NCBI GenBank assembly: GCA_021777365.1
Contig: JAJYDP010000052.1
Span: 1-13,769, forward strand
Length of the DNA stretch: 13,769 bases
DNA from: Chloroflexota bacterium
GTDB taxonomy: Bacteria; Chloroflexota; Limnocylindria; Limnocylindrales; CSP1-4
Reading direction: 5' to 3'
Below, piece after piece: positions 13,134 through 13,769 of the stretch. Numbering within the stretch: position 1 is the stretch's first letter; each line of letters starts with the position of its first letter. Under the pieces are notes generated by a model. That model was not told where the DNA came from, searched no databases, and worked only from the letters and a program-made list of their open reading frames with translations. The position numbers and the translations under genes were made by a program.

Positions 13134-13769
13134 CCGACGCCATGGGGCCCGCCGGCGGTCCGCCCGGCCCCCAGCAGGACCCCGGCTCGCCGCCCGGCGG
13201 GTGGCCGCAGTCCCCGCCGCCGTCGTCGAACTGGTCACAGCCCGGGGCTCCCGCCAGCTGGAGCCCGCCCCCGGTTGCGGCCGGACCGGCCGCTGGCATC
13301 ACGTACGCCGGCTTCGTCGTGCGGCTCATCGCCTACATCATCGACGGGATCCTGCTGGGCATCGTGGGCGGCATCCTGGCCGCGTTCGTGGTCGGGGCGT
13401 CGTTCGCCACCGGCACGATCGGGCTCGGGGCGCTCGGGATCGTGGCCGTCATCAACCTCATCCTGTCGGCCGCCTACTTCATCTACACCTGGACCCGGAT
13501 GCGCGCGTCCCCGGGCGACCGCCTGCTGGGACTGATGGTGCTCAACGCCGCCGATGGCGCTCCGCTCACCTCGAACCAGGCCACGATGCGCTGGCTCCTG
13601 CTCGCGGGCCCCGGCGCGCTGGCCAACCTGGGGACCTACGGTTTCGGGGTCGGGGCCCTCGTCTCGCTCCTCGTGTTCGTCTGGTACGTCTACCTCGCCT
13701 GGAGCACGGCCACCGACCCGCGGCGGCAGGGATTCCACGACAAGTACGTCGGATCGGTGGTGGTCAAGG
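13130..13769 (+). CDS. RDD family membrane protein, second copy (3' partial)
   Basis: The reading frame is open from ATG 13130 to the window edge (213 codons), so the end lies outside. GGGAGGG (13115-13121) ends 8 nt before the ATG, and the ATG overlaps the previous stop codon. Residues 1-56 are a Pro/Gly/Gln/Ser-rich tail with repeated W residues (WPQSPP, NWSQPG, SWSPPP). The RDD domain begins at YAGFVVRLIAYIIDGILLGIVGG (59-81; R65, D72) with further helices near 98-120 and 154-190. TRMRASPGDRLLGLMVLNA (122-140) and RRQGFHDKYVGSVVVK (198-213) are the last signature blocks, so only a few residues are probably missing. It is a paralogue of the preceding gene, and the pair may form a hetero-oligomer; that is inference. 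Confidence 0.9.
   Translation, partial: MTDAMGPAGGPPGPQQDPGSPPGGWPQSPPPSSNWSQPGAPASWSPPPVAAGPAAGITYAGFVVRLIAYIIDGILLGIVGGILAAFVVGASFATGTIGLGALGIVAVINLILSAAYFIYTWTRMRASPGDRLLGLMVLNAADGAPLTSNQATMRWLLLAGPGALANLGTYGFGVGALVSLLVFVWYVYLAWSTATDPRRQGFHDKYVGSVVVK

Overview
The window is a 13.8 kb piece of a very GC-rich bacterial chromosome (by eye above 70% G+C) with short intergenic gaps, SD-led and apparently leaderless starts, and long spurious antisense ORFs. The gene types (PHP-domain PolX, an unusual DNA-methylase-like protein with a zinc ribbon, proline-rich RDD proteins, small TPR proteins with acidic tails) suggest an uncultured Chloroflexota lineage, possibly Limnocylindria/Ellin6529-like. 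That is inference; no rRNA or marker gene is present to prove it.

Layout. 2-958: C-terminal part of a PolX-type DNA polymerase/PHP phosphoesterase, overlapping a polytopic membrane protein (948-1751). 1827-2000 (-): a 57-aa acidic protein, divergent from a TPR protein with an acidic tail (2174-3034) across a 173-bp gap with recognisable promoters on both strands. 3192-5942: a 916-aa protein joining a degenerate N6/N4-type DNA methylase domain with zinc ribbon to a C-terminal domain with a PD-(D/E)XK-like signature. 6061-7341 (-): a cysteine-desulfurase-like PLP enzyme, divergent from a class III aminotransferase of the glutamate-1-semialdehyde aminomutase type (7590-8969). 8970-9941: nearly 1 kb without a convincing gene, holding three different repeat families. 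9942-11338: a CoxG-like SRPBCC protein translationally coupled to an MscS-type channel. 11507-12178: an unrecognised 223-aa protein. 12325-13769: a doubtful 47-aa ORF, then two RDD membrane proteins, each joined to the preceding ORF by a 4-bp overlap; the last gene runs off the window.

Themes. Five starts (948, 3192, 7341 on the minus strand, 11507, 12325) have a TANNNT -10-like box only 6-8 nt upstream, as expected for leaderless transcripts, while others have clear GGAGG-type sites (2000 on the minus strand, 2174, 7590, 9942, 13130). The genes do not form one pathway. The points of greatest interest are the methylase/nuclease-like fusion, with a non-canonical catalytic motif, and the repeat-dense intergenic block between the class III aminotransferase and the CoxG-MscS operon.
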